Shown here: in pieces, positions 19,996 through 29,363 of the stretch
Position numbering within the stretch: the stretch's first letter is position 1
How the letters are laid out: the number at the start of each line of letters is the position of its first letter
Source of the DNA: CAZUHB01 sp964620445
GTDB taxonomy: Bacteria > Planctomycetota > B15-G4 > CAYZWU01
Length of the DNA: 64,000 nt
Assembly: GCA_964620445.1 (NCBI GenBank)
Contig: CAZUHB010000036.1
Location: forward strand, 4,815-68,814
Reading direction: 5' to 3'
Notes under the pieces: generated by a model
What the model was told of the DNA's origin: nothing
Seen by the model: the letters and a program-made list of their open reading frames with translations, nothing else
Database searches by the model: none
Translations under genes and position numbers: made by a program

Positions 19996-20334
19996 TCACC
20001 GCGATTCGGCAAACATCCACTCGAGATAGGGAGCGTGTCCCTCATCAATGCGCAGAGCGATGATTTCTGGAACGTCATAAGTGTGGAGATCGAGCACCCT
20101 TTTTTTCAAGTCTTCGAAACGATCCTGCCAGGTTTTGATGATCAGGAGAAACTCGGCATCCTTCTCGATCTTGCCCTTCCAGCGATAGACGGATCGCACG
20201 TTGCCCACGATGTTCACGCAGGCGGCCAGCCGGCCCGTCACGAGAGCTGACGCGATGCGATCGGCCGACTCCTCGTCGCCGGCTGTGACCAGGGCGAGAA
20301 GCCCTGCGACCTTGCTTGATCCCTCTTCGGTCAT
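19996..20334 (-). CDS. cutA: Divalent cation tolerance protein CutA
   Basis: A 112-residue trimeric protein of the CutA1 family. Typical features are the N-terminal LVTAGDEESADRIASALV, GRLAACVNIV, RWKGKIEKDAEFLLIIKT, and the conserved HTYDVPEIIAL near the end. CutA is associated with copper/divalent metal tolerance; its molecular role is unclear. It lies between a SEC-C gene and a phosphoesterase gene and is probably co-transcribed with them. Confidence 0.95.
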   Translation of the reverse strand: MTEEGSSKVAGLLALVTAGDEESADRIASALVTGRLAACVNIVGNVRSVYRWKGKIEKDAEFLLIIKTWQDRFEDLKKRVLDLHTYDVPEIIALRIDEGHAPYLEWMFAESR

Positions 20335-20370
20335 GGCGGTTCCGCAGTTTCAAAGCGCCGAGGACGGCTC

Positions 20371-21141
20371 CTACTTCCCGAACTGAAGCCTTGTTGCGCA
20401 GTTGTTGTGAATCCTGGGATTGGCTTCGATCTTTGCGATCGTCCTCCGGAAATCGTAATCCACCCGGCGAAAATGCACGGCTCCGTCCTTGACGATGACG
20501 TAGCTCGCCCGGTTGTCACCGTCACGGGGTTGTCCGACCGATCCGATGTTGATGACCGCTTTCCCGTCGGAGATGTGATAGACATTGCCTATTCGGCTCG
20601 GTTCGAGAAAGAGGAAACCCTCCACGATTACTCCAGGCTGATGTGTGTGGCCGATGAAGCACGAACTATCGAGCATCGAAAAGATCTCGACCAGCTTTTC
20701 GGGGGCGAAAACCACATCTGTTTTCATCACATATTCGCGAACGGGGTCGCGTGGAGACCCGTGGAAGAACGAGAGAGACGACTCGCGGTGAGTCTTTGGC
20801 AACGACTTGAGAAAAGTCCACCTCGACCTCTTCTTGGCGGTACAGATCAAGCTGGGTTTCAGCATCTCGCGCGTGTAGTTGATGACGTCGCGCGCCACGG
20901 GATTGAAATCGGTCGGTCCCTCGATGGCGGCCTCGTCGTGGTTGCCCCTGAGACAGATGTCGCATTTCTCGATGATCAGGTCGATGCACTCTTCGAAATC
21001 GGGGCCGTAACCAACCACGTCTCCGAGGCAGATGATTTTCGAAACACGCGCTTTCTCTGCGTCCCTGAACACCGCCTCCAGCGCTTCAAGGTTCGCGTGA
21101 ATGTCGGATATCACCGCGAAGGGAGGGATTGATTCATTCAT
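20371..21141 (-). CDS. Metallophosphoesterase
   Basis: A 256-residue calcineurin-like phosphoesterase with all the metal-binding motifs in order: DIHAN (D-x-H), GDVVGYGPD, GNHDE and GHTHQPG, then GSVGQPRDGD. The last element is typical of the YfcE/small prokaryotic phosphoesterase group. The substrate is unknown. The ATG overlaps the nrnA stop by eight bases and GGAGG lies six bases upstream, so translation is probably coupled to the upstream gene. This puts it in the same operon as nrnA, cutA and the SEC-C gene. Confidence 0.93.
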   Translation of the reverse strand: MNESIPPFAVISDIHANLEALEAVFRDAEKARVSKIICLGDVVGYGPDFEECIDLIIEKCDICLRGNHDEAAIEGPTDFNPVARDVINYTREMLKPSLICTAKKRSRWTFLKSLPKTHRESSLSFFHGSPRDPVREYVMKTDVVFAPEKLVEIFSMLDSSCFIGHTHQPGVIVEGFLFLEPSRIGNVYHISDGKAVINIGSVGQPRDGDNRASYVIVKDGAVHFRRVDYDFRRTIAKIEANPRIHNNCATRLQFGK

Positions 21142-22165
21142 CTCCGTCCTCCATTCCGGCCACCACTTCGCGTAGAGCGTCGACGATTTCTTTCGCCGTG
21201 CGATCGAGATCGCCTTCGAGGATCGTCACTCCTGCCGCGTTACGATGCCCACCTCCGCCAAATCGCTCCGCCACACCATTGACGGCGATCTCTCCCTTGG
21301 AACGGAGGTTGACCCGAATGACGCCATCCTCGAGCGCGCGAAACACCGCAACGCAGCACACATCGCGCGTCGATCTCAAGAGATCGAGAAGAACGTCGAT
21401 TTCAAAATCCCGCTCGAGCCCGGCCTCGCGAATTTGATCGGGTGTGATTACTCCCCAGAGCAAACGTCCGTCCAGTTCGGCCCGAATGCCTGAGATCACG
21501 GTCCCCATGAGGCGGATCAAACCGAGTTCGTTCGATTGATAAACGCGTCTGTAAACCGATCCCGGATCGATGCCCGTTTTGAGAAGACCGGCTCCCTGTT
21601 CGAGCGCAACCGGTGTCGTGTTGGAGTACCTGAACCAGCCGGTGTCGGTTGCGAGCGCCACGAACAAGCCGAGCGCCTCTTCGGAACTGAAAGGCAGATC
21701 CTGCATGCGGAGCAGTTCGTATACGATCTGCCCCGTGGCGCTGGCCCGTACATCCGTTATATCGATGATCGCATCGATCGGTGACGACGAGGGATGGTGA
21801 TCGATGCGTACGCAGACATCGCGCTTCCGTGCGAGGAGGTCGTTCCACCCGGGCAAGCGCTCGATCGAGGAGGAGTCGAGGATCAAGACAGCGTCGGCGT
21901 CCAGCACGGTTGAGCGGTGTTCGTCGCTCGAGGGCGAGAAGATGAGAGCCTTCTCCCCGAAACCGAGAAAGTCGAAGCGCGAAGGGATCGGCTCGAAAAG
22001 GAAGGAACTCACTTCTTTGCCCCGCGACTCGAGACGGTGGGAAAGTGCGCTCATCGTACCGATCACATCTCCGTCAGCGCGGACGTGTCCCACGATGACC
22101 ACGCGATCGACGCTTTCCAGAAACGATGCGCAGGAACGCATTTTCTCCTCAATGGAGATTGCCAT
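21134..22165 (-). CDS. nrnA: DHH/DHHA1 nanoRNase, NrnA-like
   Basis: A 343-residue DHH phosphoesterase that degrades oligoribonucleotides of a few residues and may also dephosphorylate pAp. The DHH domain shows VIVGHVRADGDVIGT, DSSSIERL and the DHH of VRIDHHPSS. The DHHA1 domain ends with GGGGHRNAAG. The first motif reads H-V-R-A-D-G-D instead of the more usual H-x-x-P-D-x-D. ATG 22165 is chosen because GAGG lies upstream and it begins a typical N-terminus; the extension to 22273 is not supported. First gene of the four-gene operon. Confidence 0.9.
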   Translation of the reverse strand: MAISIEEKMRSCASFLESVDRVVIVGHVRADGDVIGTMSALSHRLESRGKEVSSFLFEPIPSRFDFLGFGEKALIFSPSSDEHRSTVLDADAVLILDSSSIERLPGWNDLLARKRDVCVRIDHHPSSSPIDAIIDITDVRASATGQIVYELLRMQDLPFSSEEALGLFVALATDTGWFRYSNTTPVALEQGAGLLKTGIDPGSVYRRVYQSNELGLIRLMGTVISGIRAELDGRLLWGVITPDQIREAGLERDFEIDVLLDLLRSTRDVCCVAVFRALEDGVIRVNLRSKGEIAVNGVAERFGGGGHRNAAGVTILEGDLDRTAKEIVDALREVVAGMEDGDE

Positions 22166-22349
22166 TGATTCCTCGTTTTCCCCCTCTCCCGAAGGTCGAG
22201 CGATCAACTTATCAAACACCGCGTGTCGCGATCGGTTCACTCTACAGAAGCGCGAGAGGTGTGTCAACAACACCCCTGCATCTCTGTTAATAACCCAGGC
22301 TTGCGGCAGTTACCAGTTCAAAAAAAGAGTCCCTGCGGCCGCGGTGATC

Positions 22350-22386
22350 AAAAAAGAACCGGGCGAAAGAAAATTCTTTCGCCCGG
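22350..22386 (-). terminator. Terminator after the glycine-rich lipoprotein gene
   Basis: A 13-bp perfect stem (22359-22371 with 22374-22386), rich in GC at the base, with a two-base AA turn. On the - strand it is followed by TTCTTTTTT. It lies 27 bases past the stop of the gene ending at 22413. Confidence 0.92.
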
Positions 22387-22412
22387 CTATCGAGACCTAT
22401 TCGGAACAGCTC

Positions 22413-25400
22413 CTATAGTTGGGAGCGGTTAATGGAGATGCTCCGAATCTTGAGGCTCTTGTAGGTGTAGACTTCTCCACCGACGTCGACTTCCTTGCTC
22501 GAGTGGAGTTGAAGAACAAATCTGATATAAGGCTGACCGTCCATCGTGTCGAAGTCCTCGAAGGGCACGAAGTTGCTGTTTATCTTGCTCAGGTCAAGAA
22601 AACCATCGATATCAGCCTGGCAGGAGTTGAAGGCGATCTTGAACAGGTGCGGGTCAGGGAAAGAACCGTTGGGATCGGGATAGACCAGGCTCTCATAAGT
22701 GGTTTCCTGGTTGAACTCATCCACCTCGGTCATGTCATAAACGATCTTGAGGCCTCTACTATCAGGATCCGTGTCCATTGGATCGAAGATATAATCGGGA
22801 CGCGATACCCGCATGAAGTAGAACTTGGACATGGCCAGACTCGAACCCTCCTGGGCCGGGAAGACCCCGAGGTTGGATGCATCCACCGGAGGAAAGGTCG
22901 TACTGGCGAAGTTGCTCGCCTTGAGACTATTGGCCAAATTCTCGAATCGGATGAAACCGTCGCCGCCGTTACCGCCGAAGACCTCGACACCGCCGCCCAG
23001 TCCACCTTCGACGGAGACGACCGAGCCTTCGCTCAGTTTGACGCTGTCCCTGGCGCGGAAATGAATCGTGCCGCCGCTGCCGCCGCCGCCGCCCGGGATC
23101 GCGAGCGGAAGACCCGAAAGGGTCCCGCCATTGCCTCCTCTGGCGTAAACCCGACCCGAGCCCGCCACGTTGATACTACGAGCGGTCTCGATCATCAACA
23201 CACCGCCGCCTGCGCCGCCGCCTGCACCTGCTGTCCAGACCGGAAGTTGGAAGGGTGGTTCGAAGATCGTCTTGTAGGTTCCGGTCAATTCGACCCCGGA
23301 GCCTCCGCCACCTGCGCCACCCTCGTCGAGGGATGTGAAGATCTGGAAGACCTCGTCACCGTTGAAAGTGACATTGTCCAGGTCGAACGCCTCGGGAGCG
23401 ACACCGTTGGAGAAGGGGATGATTACAAGCGAGTCGACTGTGTTATCGGCGATTTCAAAAAGCCATCCCTCTTCGAGCACGTTGGGATTCACGAAGAATC
23501 CGACATACTTGGACGGCTCGAGATTCGTGCCCGATAACCAGAGGATCGTCGGATCACCCGGATCTGGTCCGTAGACATTTCCCGTGAGTTCCGTGATGAC
23601 TCCACTGTCACCGCCCAGTGACCAGGGAGTGCTGAAGCCACCGATGGCACCGCCGAGCGGCTCGAAGTCAGGTCCGCTGTCGCCCGCAATGCCTTCCGAT
23701 GCCCCGGCGCCACCGCCGCCGCCGCCGCCCGAGGCGTAGGTCACCACGGTCTGGGCCACGGTCAACGGCTTGCCACCCAATCCTTGTCTACCAGCCGAGA
23801 TCGGATCGGAGCCCTTGAATCCCTCGAGCGCTCCGACGATATATGGATCACCGACCTTGGTGATCGGCGGAACGGGGATTCCGGGATTGGTCGACTCCTG
23901 GAGCAGTGAACCGCGATAGCGGGGGTTTGCCGGGTTTTCGACGATGTTGTACACCCTGGCGGACACGTTCACGCTCTCGATGAAGAACGTCGGGTGGTTG
24001 CTCACGACATTGTTGTTTCCAATACCCATTCCGACGTTGGGCTGGATCTGCAGGGGGACCTCACCGGCATTGAGAATGCTTTCGAGACCCTCGAAGAAAG
24101 CTTGTGTCTTGTTCGAGTCCTGGAGCGCGTAATCCTGGATCGCGGTGTTGATACCGCAGATGCCGCTGTTGTCCACGTAGTTTTCGAAAACACCGCCGGA
24201 GTCGTTGACGAAAGGCGGATTCGAACCGGAGAGAGAATACATCACCGATCCGCCGCGACCTCCGTCGCCGCCGCCGCAAAATCCAGATCCTCCGCCCGTA
24301 CCCAACAGCAACCCGTAGTCGCCGTCGGTGCCGTGATGAGAAGCGTTCTTGGGAGCGATCTCGATCGTTCCCATCACCCGGACCTCGCCGGTCGCCTTGA
24401 TGATCAAGGGCTTGCTCACACCACCGACTTCCTTCGGATAGATGGTCCACTGGTTGGGGAGTGTAAAACTGGTGAAGTTGTAGATCCTCAATTCTCCGCT
24501 CGACGACGTGGGCAGAGTCACGATCAGTTCATTCAAATCGACGTCGGCACCGGCCGGAACCTCGTCGGGAGGTAGAAAGGCGCCATCGTCGCCTGTTCCT
24601 CCGCCGAGGCCGGGAACAAGAGCGAACTCGTCGCCACCGAGATCAACGCTCCATTGCGCCGACGTCGTGGACGGATCCTCGTAAGCTGTATTGTTGAATT
24701 CTTCCGTAAGATCGGGCAATGGATCGGTGTTCACGATAGTGAAGAAACTCACCTCGTCGACAACGCTGTATCCCTTCCGGTTGCCGGCCAGATCGTCGAC
24801 GGTCCCTTTCACGCGGATGAAGTATTCCGAGTCGTCCTTCAAGGCGATCAAGTCAGGGACGAATTCGGCATAGCTCTCGAAATTCCCGAAGGCATCCTTG
24901 CTCTGCGTCAGATCCCAGGCACCCAAAGCTCTGACCGGATCCCACGGCACACCGTCCTGATTGAAGAAGACTGACAGCGACGGAGAGCTCTTGTCCGCGA
25001 AATTGACAACGGTCTGAGGCTGGACAGGCTCGTTGAAATCGATACGCACCTTGGGAGGATCCATCGGGTCCACCTCGACCTTGGGAACGATCTGTCCCTG
25101 CACGTACCAGTTCCCCTCGCTCCAGACCGCGATCTCGTCATCTTGCTTGTCGAAGAGCGTGAACATGATCGGCTCAGGCGGGCCGGGTGTTTCATCGTGG
25201 ATGTAACCGTCGGGATCATCCAGGGCGGGCGTTCTGAACGCCACCGGTTTACCCGTCTCTTTAAGAGTGATCGCCTCGCCCGTGGTCGATCTGACCACAT
25301 GGGGAGACGGCGGAACCTGGAAACCGATTTCGTAGACTGCATCCTCGAGAAAACCGAATGAGACATCGGTCTGCGAGAAGAAGATGCGCGGTGTTATCCA

Positions 25401-25757
25401 GAGCTGCTTTCCCTGGACCACGAAGTCCACCGTGGCCGAGTGGCCTGCGCCGTAGCTGGCTTTTCCAGTGGGATCGTCAATCGTGACGAGATTGATAGAC
25501 AAATTGCTGCACGATGACGGATCTATGTCATCATTGAAATAGAGGATGATCGGAAGATTCACACCCCAGAGCTTGGGAAAATCTCCTGATGACGGGGGTG
25601 CTGTCGTATTCCCGAAAGTATCGAAAAATCCGAAGCCGGTCCCGCCAAGACCAACACCGCTGCCTTTTCCTTTTCCTCCTCCGCCACCTCCGCACGCAGA
25701 AACGCCGAAGACAACAGCGAGAAGGACAATTCCCCAAGCGATCCCTTTAAATCTCAT
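22413..25757 (-). CDS. Giant glycine-rich Ig-like lipoprotein (B1)
   Basis: A 1114-residue lipoprotein. The signal peptide ends with a lipobox at Cys22 (VFGVSAC), followed by a run of glycines. Residues about 60-360 look like two SbsA-type Ig-like (Big_5) domains, each with a short phrase such as IILYFNDDIDPSS or VRIDFNEPVQPQT. Residues about 430-960 are glycine-rich: blocks of poly-Gly separated by short beta-strand phrases like GGTIHF, GVLMIETARSINV and FIRFENL, probably a beta-solenoid. The C-terminal 120 residues are again a compact beta module ending in an RF-type phrase (YIRFVLQL). The function is unknown; a surface or adhesion role is likely. Terminator downstream. Confidence 0.8.
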   Translation of the reverse strand: MRFKGIAWGIVLLAVVFGVSACGGGGGGKGKGSGVGLGGTGFGFFDTFGNTTAPPSSGDFPKLWGVNLPIILYFNDDIDPSSCSNLSINLVTIDDPTGKASYGAGHSATVDFVVQGKQLWITPRIFFSQTDVSFGFLEDAVYEIGFQVPPSPHVVRSTTGEAITLKETGKPVAFRTPALDDPDGYIHDETPGPPEPIMFTLFDKQDDEIAVWSEGNWYVQGQIVPKVEVDPMDPPKVRIDFNEPVQPQTVVNFADKSSPSLSVFFNQDGVPWDPVRALGAWDLTQSKDAFGNFESYAEFVPDLIALKDDSEYFIRVKGTVDDLAGNRKGYSVVDEVSFFTIVNTDPLPDLTEEFNNTAYEDPSTTSAQWSVDLGGDEFALVPGLGGGTGDDGAFLPPDEVPAGADVDLNELIVTLPTSSSGELRIYNFTSFTLPNQWTIYPKEVGGVSKPLIIKATGEVRVMGTIEIAPKNASHHGTDGDYGLLLGTGGGSGFCGGGDGGRGGSVMYSLSGSNPPFVNDSGGVFENYVDNSGICGINTAIQDYALQDSNKTQAFFEGLESILNAGEVPLQIQPNVGMGIGNNNVVSNHPTFFIESVNVSARVYNIVENPANPRYRGSLLQESTNPGIPVPPITKVGDPYIVGALEGFKGSDPISAGRQGLGGKPLTVAQTVVTYASGGGGGGGAGASEGIAGDSGPDFEPLGGAIGGFSTPWSLGGDSGVITELTGNVYGPDPGDPTILWLSGTNLEPSKYVGFFVNPNVLEEGWLFEIADNTVDSLVIIPFSNGVAPEAFDLDNVTFNGDEVFQIFTSLDEGGAGGGGSGVELTGTYKTIFEPPFQLPVWTAGAGGGAGGGVLMIETARSINVAGSGRVYARGGNGGTLSGLPLAIPGGGGGSGGTIHFRARDSVKLSEGSVVSVEGGLGGGVEVFGGNGGDGFIRFENLANSLKASNFASTTFPPVDASNLGVFPAQEGSSLAMSKFYFMRVSRPDYIFDPMDTDPDSRGLKIVYDMTEVDEFNQETTYESLVYPDPNGSFPDPHLFKIAFNSCQADIDGFLDLSKINSNFVPFEDFDTMDGQPYIRFVLQLHSSKEVDVGGEVYTYKSLKIRSISINRSQL

Positions 25758-26176
25758 TGATAACCGCCCCCAAAAACAAATTCGAGCGTATATAACTGTC
25801 TGATTTATCAGGTATTAACCTTGATAGGTCTTTAGATGAGACGCGAGACTCATCTATAAGTCTATCCTGAATTTGCGAAAAGTAAAGCGAAGGATCTCAC
25901 TGAAATCAAAAGAGTTAGTTCTCCAAAGCCGATTGATATATATATTATTTTTAATATCAATCCCGTCATATGGTTACGACAAGGGCCGCAACGTCTAACA
26001 GTTGAAATAAATCTTTTTACCATAATTCTATATGATTGCCATTCTCCGGTGGTATCAAACGATCAGTAGAAATCATGAAAAAAGGTCACTTTTCTGTTAT
26101 TGCAAACCTTTATTTACGCGTATCTTAAGAGAATGGTCTTTCAGCCCCACGGTCCGTCCCTTCATGGAGGCAACAG
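25758..26176. repeat. 419-base intergenic region with two inverted repeats
   Basis: This AT-richer region separates divergent genes and must hold the promoters of both. It has two inverted repeats. The first is an 8-bp one, 25833-25840 with 25849-25856 (TAGATGAG/CTCATCTA, 8-base loop). The second is a 9-bp one, 25931-25939 with 25954-25962 (GATTGATAT/ATATCAATC). Either could be an operator or a hairpin. No convincing -35/-10 pair was found. A good GGAGG lies before the 26177 start. Confidence 0.5.
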
Positions 26177-27220
26177 ATGAAATTCCTCCCCGCTACGGTG
26201 GCACTCTTTTTTTTGCTTTTCCTAGTCGTCACAGGTCTGTTTTTTATCAAACTCGACTCTCTCGAGGAACGGATCGGCACTTTTCCCACCTATTCCGACA
26301 TCGACCAGAGGTTCAGTGATCTCGAAACCCGCCAGGAATCTCTCTCCAGCGAGAGTTACAAGGCGCGGCTCAACATTCACGAAAGGCTGGCAGCTCTCGA
26401 GACAGGTGTGGGAAAACCGGTGCTGTCCGGGCCTCAGACAACGGAGTACCTCATCTCCCAGCTCAAGAACGACCTCCTTGCCAAAAACGAAGTCGGATCC
26501 ATGCATCCCGATCAGGGGCTCCAGCTGGAGGAGAGGATGGACCGGACGGTCAGCAAGCTCGTGGGCAAGCATGACAATGGCGACGACGTTCTCGAAGAAC
26601 TCCTTGTTTCGCTCAGGACGAGCAAGGATCCGGAATGGAAAAGATATCTGATCGAGGAGGTCCTCTGGCAGATGGGAGCCGGCGGCCTGGAGAGTCTGAT
26701 GGATTTCTTCAGGGACAGGGAAAAGGAGGGCCGGCTCAGAAATCTGGCTGCCAAGGCAGTGATGAACGCCGGTGGTCGGGAGCAACTCCAGGAGTTCGCA
26801 ACGATGCTGTCCGATCGGAACGAGACGCTCGTTGTACGGACAGGGCTGGCGAACCTCTTCAGAGCCCACCCTTTTCCCGCCGCGGAACCCGGATTGATCG
26901 AGGGTGTACGCGGTCGGTGGGTCGAAGAAGAAAAAGAGTACATTCCCTATGCTTTTCAGCACCGCGTCGCGTGCCTGAGGGCTCTGGGCAGCCATGACAG
27001 CGCCATGGTCGTTTCTTTCCTGGAAGAATTCCTCCTCCGCGCCGCCGTGGGTGACCTGGCAGCGAGGGAAGATCCCAATCTGATCATCTTCGCCCTTGGA
27101 GCCTACAAATCGATCCAGCGCGAAAGGATCAAGCCATTTTTCGAACGGCTTCTGGGCGAACCGACCCTTTCCAAAGACCTGGCGAAATTGATCAAAAACT
27201 ACCTGGCCGATTACAAGTAG
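26177..27220 (+). CDS. Membrane-anchored coiled-coil/HEAT-like protein
   Basis: A 347-residue protein with one N-terminal membrane segment (residues 5-25), a coiled-coil region (about 27-80), then helical repeats of HEAT type to the end (about 130-345). The last part has phrases such as DPEWKRYLIEEVLWQMG and LRNLAAKAVMNAGG. The function is not recognised. GGAGG lies seven bases before the ATG. It is followed closely by tatD on the same strand and is divergent from the B1 lipoprotein gene. Like the HEAT-type protein at 16137-17345 it may act as a scaffold in the envelope. Confidence 0.65.
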   Translation: MKFLPATVALFFLLFLVVTGLFFIKLDSLEERIGTFPTYSDIDQRFSDLETRQESLSSESYKARLNIHERLAALETGVGKPVLSGPQTTEYLISQLKNDLLAKNEVGSMHPDQGLQLEERMDRTVSKLVGKHDNGDDVLEELLVSLRTSKDPEWKRYLIEEVLWQMGAGGLESLMDFFRDREKEGRLRNLAAKAVMNAGGREQLQEFATMLSDRNETLVVRTGLANLFRAHPFPAAEPGLIEGVRGRWVEEEKEYIPYAFQHRVACLRALGSHDSAMVVSFLEEFLLRAAVGDLAAREDPNLIIFALGAYKSIQRERIKPFFERLLGEPTLSKDLAKLIKNYLADYK

Positions 27221-27319
27221 AAGTGGGAGGGGACCGCCTGGCGCGTGCAGTGGACAGATCCGGGCGCGCACGACGCCCATGACCGCGCACTCCACCGACG
27301 ATATAAAAGGAAACCTTTG

Positions 27320-28096
27320 ATGTTCGACACACACGCCCATCTCGATTTCGACGTCTTCGACAGTGACAGGGAACGGATCCTCGAACGCGCCCGAGCAGCC
27401 GGTGTGGACGGAATCCTGTCGATCGGGATCGACCTTCCATCATCGCTTCGTGCCCGCGAGATCGCCCGCGAACAGGATTGGATCTGGGCATCGGCCGCTG
27501 TGCATCCCAATTCGACTGCCGGCCAAAACGCTGAAGAAGAATTTCAGAGAATCGCCGAACTCGTTCGCGGCGGCGCCTTCACAGCGGTGGGAGAGACGGG
27601 CATCGACCTACACTGGAAAAAATCGTCCCGGCCGGTACAGGAGTCCTTCTTTCGCAGGCATATCGAGCTGGCTATCGAGACGGGTCTTCCTCTCGTGATC
27701 CACTGCCGCGAGGCGCACAACGAGGTGGAGAAGATCCTCAATGAATATGATCTCGGCGACCTCAGGGTCGTGATGCACTGCTTCGGCGCTCCGGCGGAAT
27801 GGGCCGGTCGTTTCGCAGAGAGAGGGCTCTTCGTCTCCTTTGCGGGGAACGTGACCTACAAGAACGCGCAGGAGTTGCGCAACGCCTCCCTTCGGGTTCC
27901 GCTCGACCAGATCTTGTCGGAGACGGACTGTCCCTTTCTGGCCCCTGTTCCGCTGCGCGGAAAACGGAACGAGCCGGCTCTCATGGTGCACACCGTCGAA
28001 CAGCTCGCGGCGGTGCGTGATATGCCACGCCGGGAGATGGACGATCACCTCGTGAGAAACGCGCGGCGGTTTCTGTTCGCTGAAGGCGGCGGGTAA
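27320..28096 (+). CDS. tatD: TatD family metal-dependent deoxyribonuclease
   Basis: A 258-residue TatD-type TIM-barrel hydrolase. The metal-binding residues are visible: DTHAHLDF at the N-terminus, the Glu of VGETGIDL, the His of LVIHCREAH and of VMHCFGAP, and the Asp of SETDCPFL. These enzymes hydrolyse DNA 3' ends or other phosphoesters. ATG 27320 begins the family sequence and has AAAGGAA upstream; an upstream extension to 27245 is not homologous. The gene ends four bases before the convergent pilT gene. Confidence 0.93.
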   Translation: MFDTHAHLDFDVFDSDRERILERARAAGVDGILSIGIDLPSSLRAREIAREQDWIWASAAVHPNSTAGQNAEEEFQRIAELVRGGAFTAVGETGIDLHWKKSSRPVQESFFRRHIELAIETGLPLVIHCREAHNEVEKILNEYDLGDLRVVMHCFGAPAEWAGRFAERGLFVSFAGNVTYKNAQELRNASLRVPLDQILSETDCPFLAPVPLRGKRNEPALMVHTVEQLAAVRDMPRREMDDHLVRNARRFLFAEGGG

Positions 28097-28100
28097 AGGC

Positions 28101-29162
28101 TCAACCCATCTGTATCAGCTTGATCAGCTCCTCGGGATCGGTCGACTTGGCGAGGGCCATATCGGCTGCCACCTTGCCGCTCGAAACGAGATTCGCGAGA
28201 GACTGATTCATGGTAATCATGCCCATGCGCTGGTTTGTCTGAATCACGCTGTAGAGCTGGTGGGTCTTGGCCTCCCGTATGTGTGCGCGAACGGCGGAAT
28301 TGGCGATGAGGACCTCGCAGGCCAGGGCGAGCCCTCCCTCGGCCGCTGGGACCAGTTCCTGACAGATCACGGCCTGAAGGGTGAAGGAGAGCTGCGTACG
28401 GATCTGCTGCTGCTGGTGGGCCGGGAAGACATCAACGATCCTGTTGATCGTCTGGACCGCGTCCGATGTGTGCAGCGTTCCGAGAGTGAGGTGGCCCGTT
28501 TCCGAAATGACCAGGGCCGCCTCGATCGTCTCCAGATCGCGCATCTCGCCGATGAGAACCACGTCCGGATCCTGCCGCAGCACCGATCTCAGAGCCTTGG
28601 CGAAGGTGACCGTGTCCTGCCCCACTTCGCGCTGATTGATGTGGCAAAGCCGGTTGTGGTGCAGATACTCGATCGGATCTTCCACGGTCACGATATGGTT
28701 TGCGCGGGTCTGGTTGATGTAATCGATCATCGATGCCTGAGTGGTCGATTTGCCGCTCCCTGTTGCGCCCGTGACCAGGATCAATCCTTTCGGAACGTTA
28801 CAGAGCGCGTGGCACGTCTCTGCCGGAAGGCCGAGGTCCTCGATACTTCTCACCGACGTCGGGATCGTCCTCAGCACGGCGCCCACCGCGCTGCGCTGCA
28901 TGAACACGTTCGTGCGGAAACGGCCGACCGACTCGATACCGAAGGAGAAATCGAGCTCCTTGTTCTGCTCGAAGAGCGCGATCTGCTCGGGAGTCAGAAT
29001 GCTATAGACCAACTGCTTCGATTCTGCCGGACTCAGAACATCCTCGGTCGCATTCACCAGTTTGCTGTGCAACCGGAACCGGGGAGGAGATCCTGCCGTG
29101 ATATGTAGGTCCGATCCATTCCTCTCGCAGAGTTCGACGAGCATTTCTTTCATATTGTGCAT
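28101..29162 (-). CDS. pilT: Type IV pilus retraction ATPase PilT
   Basis: A 353-residue hexameric ATPase that drives pilus retraction. Domain order is an N-terminal PAS-like domain (about 1-100), then the RecA-like core. The core has Walker A GATGSGKST (about 131-139), the Asp box with TVEDPIEY, Walker B DVVLIGEMRDLE, and the His box with LGTLHTSDA. The C-terminal AVRAHIREAKTHQL corresponds to the conserved AIRNLIRE motif of retraction ATPases. Start ATG 29162 with GGAGA upstream. It is read as a single gene; no pilin, pilB or pilC gene is in the window. Confidence 0.95.
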   Translation of the reverse strand: MHNMKEMLVELCERNGSDLHITAGSPPRFRLHSKLVNATEDVLSPAESKQLVYSILTPEQIALFEQNKELDFSFGIESVGRFRTNVFMQRSAVGAVLRTIPTSVRSIEDLGLPAETCHALCNVPKGLILVTGATGSGKSTTQASMIDYINQTRANHIVTVEDPIEYLHHNRLCHINQREVGQDTVTFAKALRSVLRQDPDVVLIGEMRDLETIEAALVISETGHLTLGTLHTSDAVQTINRIVDVFPAHQQQQIRTQLSFTLQAVICQELVPAAEGGLALACEVLIANSAVRAHIREAKTHQLYSVIQTNQRMGMITMNQSLANLVSSGKVAADMALAKSTDPEELIKLIQMG

Positions 29163-29298
29163 TGAGTCTCTCCATCAGCACCGAGACAGGTTGTTCTCAA
29201 AAGCGGTGAGCCCGCACCGGACCCCTAGCCCCGGCCAGGACTTCGCCAAAGTCTCTATCCATTAGTTATTCGTAATTTGGAGAAGGCAAATTGAGGAC

Positions 29299-29326
29299 AA
29301 AAAAAAGGCCGGCATAACCGGCCTTT
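29299..29326 (-). terminator. Terminator after the EF-G-like gene
   Basis: A 9-bp stem (29304-29312 with 29318-29326) with a five-base loop. On the - strand it is followed by a T-rich tract. It lies about 40 bases after the EF-G-like stop. Confidence 0.85.
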
Positions 29327-29363
29327 GGGGAACGATATCGATATAAACCTTTTCGAGAAGAGG

